Shown: positions 5,919-6,241 of the stretch, in pieces
Numbering within the stretch: the first letter of the stretch is position 1
Layout: each line of letters opens with the position of its first letter
NCBI GenBank assembly: GCA_003155275.1
Contig: PMCC01000107.1
Coordinates: 1,966 to 8,206, forward strand
Direction: 5' to 3'
Length of the DNA: 6,241 nt
Source of the DNA: Actinomycetota bacterium
GTDB taxonomy: Bacteria > Actinomycetota > Humimicrobiia > Humimicrobiales > Humimicrobiaceae
Program-made: the position numbers and the translations under genes
The notes under the pieces: generated by a model
What the model was told of the DNA's origin: nothing
The model's database searches: none
Seen by the model: the letters and a program-made list of their open reading frames with translations, nothing else

Positions 5919-6241
5919 ATGAAGAAAAAAATAATAGTTACGGACGGAATATCAGAAAATGCAAAAAAAATTCTGGAAAGCAAATACATTGTTGACCTTA
6001 AAAAAGGATTACCGCCAGAGGAGCTTAAAAAGGAGATAAAGAACTACAATGCCATAATTATCAGAAGCGCAACAAAGATGACTGCCGAGATAATAGAAGC
6101 CAGCGAAAACCTTGAAGTCATAGGCAGGGCAGGCGTGGGGGTGGATAATGTAGATGTAAAAGCCGCAACAAAAAAAGGCATTGTTGTAGTCAATGCTCCC
6201 GGAAGCAACAGCGTGTCTGTTGCAGAACACGCAATCGGGCT
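5919..6241 (+). CDS. serA: D-3-phosphoglycerate dehydrogenase, N-terminal part (cut by window edge)
   Basis: The first 107 codons belong to a D-isomer-specific 2-hydroxyacid dehydrogenase, most like 3-phosphoglycerate dehydrogenase. That enzyme oxidises 3-phosphoglycerate to 3-phosphohydroxypyruvate with NAD, the first step of serine synthesis. The visible part is the N-terminal substrate-binding domain, starting KKIIVTDGIS. It has IIIRSATKMT (46-55), with Arg49 at the substrate-carboxylate position, and VIGRAGVGVDNVDV (67-80), with Arg70 in the conserved GRAG(V/T)GVDN block. NAPGSNSVSVAEHAIG (92-107) then leads into the NAD-binding domain. The GxGxxG motif, the catalytic Arg/Glu/His and any C-terminal ACT domain lie beyond the window, so feedback by serine cannot be judged. 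ATG 5919 follows AAAGG (5901-5905). An in-frame TTG at 5898 has no SD before it. Another hydroxyacid dehydrogenase is possible, but the N-terminus and the adjacent aminotransferase favour SerA. Confidence 0.9.
   Translation, partial: MKKKIIVTDGISENAKKILESKYIVDLKKGLPPEELKKEIKNYNAIIIRSATKMTAEIIEASENLEVIGRAGVGVDNVDVKAATKKGIVVVNAPGSNSVSVAEHAIG

Overview
The window is a same-strand biosynthetic cluster from an AT-rich bacterium. It carries the genes for two steps of branched-chain amino acid (BCAA) synthesis, followed by a probable serine-synthesis pair. Bacterial origin is supported by clear Shine-Dalgarno (SD) sequences before ilvD, ilvB, ilvN and the aminotransferase, and by a TTG start on ilvD. 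AGA/AGG arginine and ATA isoleucine codons are common. The dehydratase is the compact 'PGH' type thought to carry an oxygen-labile [4Fe-4S] cluster, which fits an anaerobe. I cannot place it in a phylum from this sequence alone.

Layout. Positions 1-69 may be the tail of an upstream gene. Positions 70-494 contain no enzyme gene. They hold a 42-codon ORF (163-291) whose last 17 residues are only Leu, Ile, Val or Ser. Its end overlaps a long hairpin (283-354), and the 5' arm of that hairpin can instead pair with the BCAA codons at 254-263. This looks like a ribosome-mediated attenuation leader for the ilv genes. Next come ilvD (495-2153), a 225-base gap with weak terminator-like and promoter-like signals, ilvB (2379-4073), ilvN (4109-4597), a class V aminotransferase (4676-5848) and the first 107 codons of a serA-type dehydrogenase (5919 to the window edge).

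How the genes work together. IlvB and IlvN form acetohydroxyacid synthase, with catalytic and valine-sensing subunits. IlvD dehydrates the dihydroxyacids two steps later to the 2-oxoacid precursors of valine, leucine and isoleucine. The reductoisomerase (ilvC) and the BCAA transaminase (ilvE) are not in the window. SerA would oxidise 3-phosphoglycerate, and the neighbouring aminotransferase is a good candidate for the transamination step of the same pathway.

The enzymes are ordinary and well conserved. The most interesting item is the unannotated leader region before ilvD: the peptide and the competing RNA pairings are readable directly, but no classical GC-rich terminator with a clean U-run is visible. 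No mobile element, CRISPR array, tRNA, rRNA or defence gene was seen.
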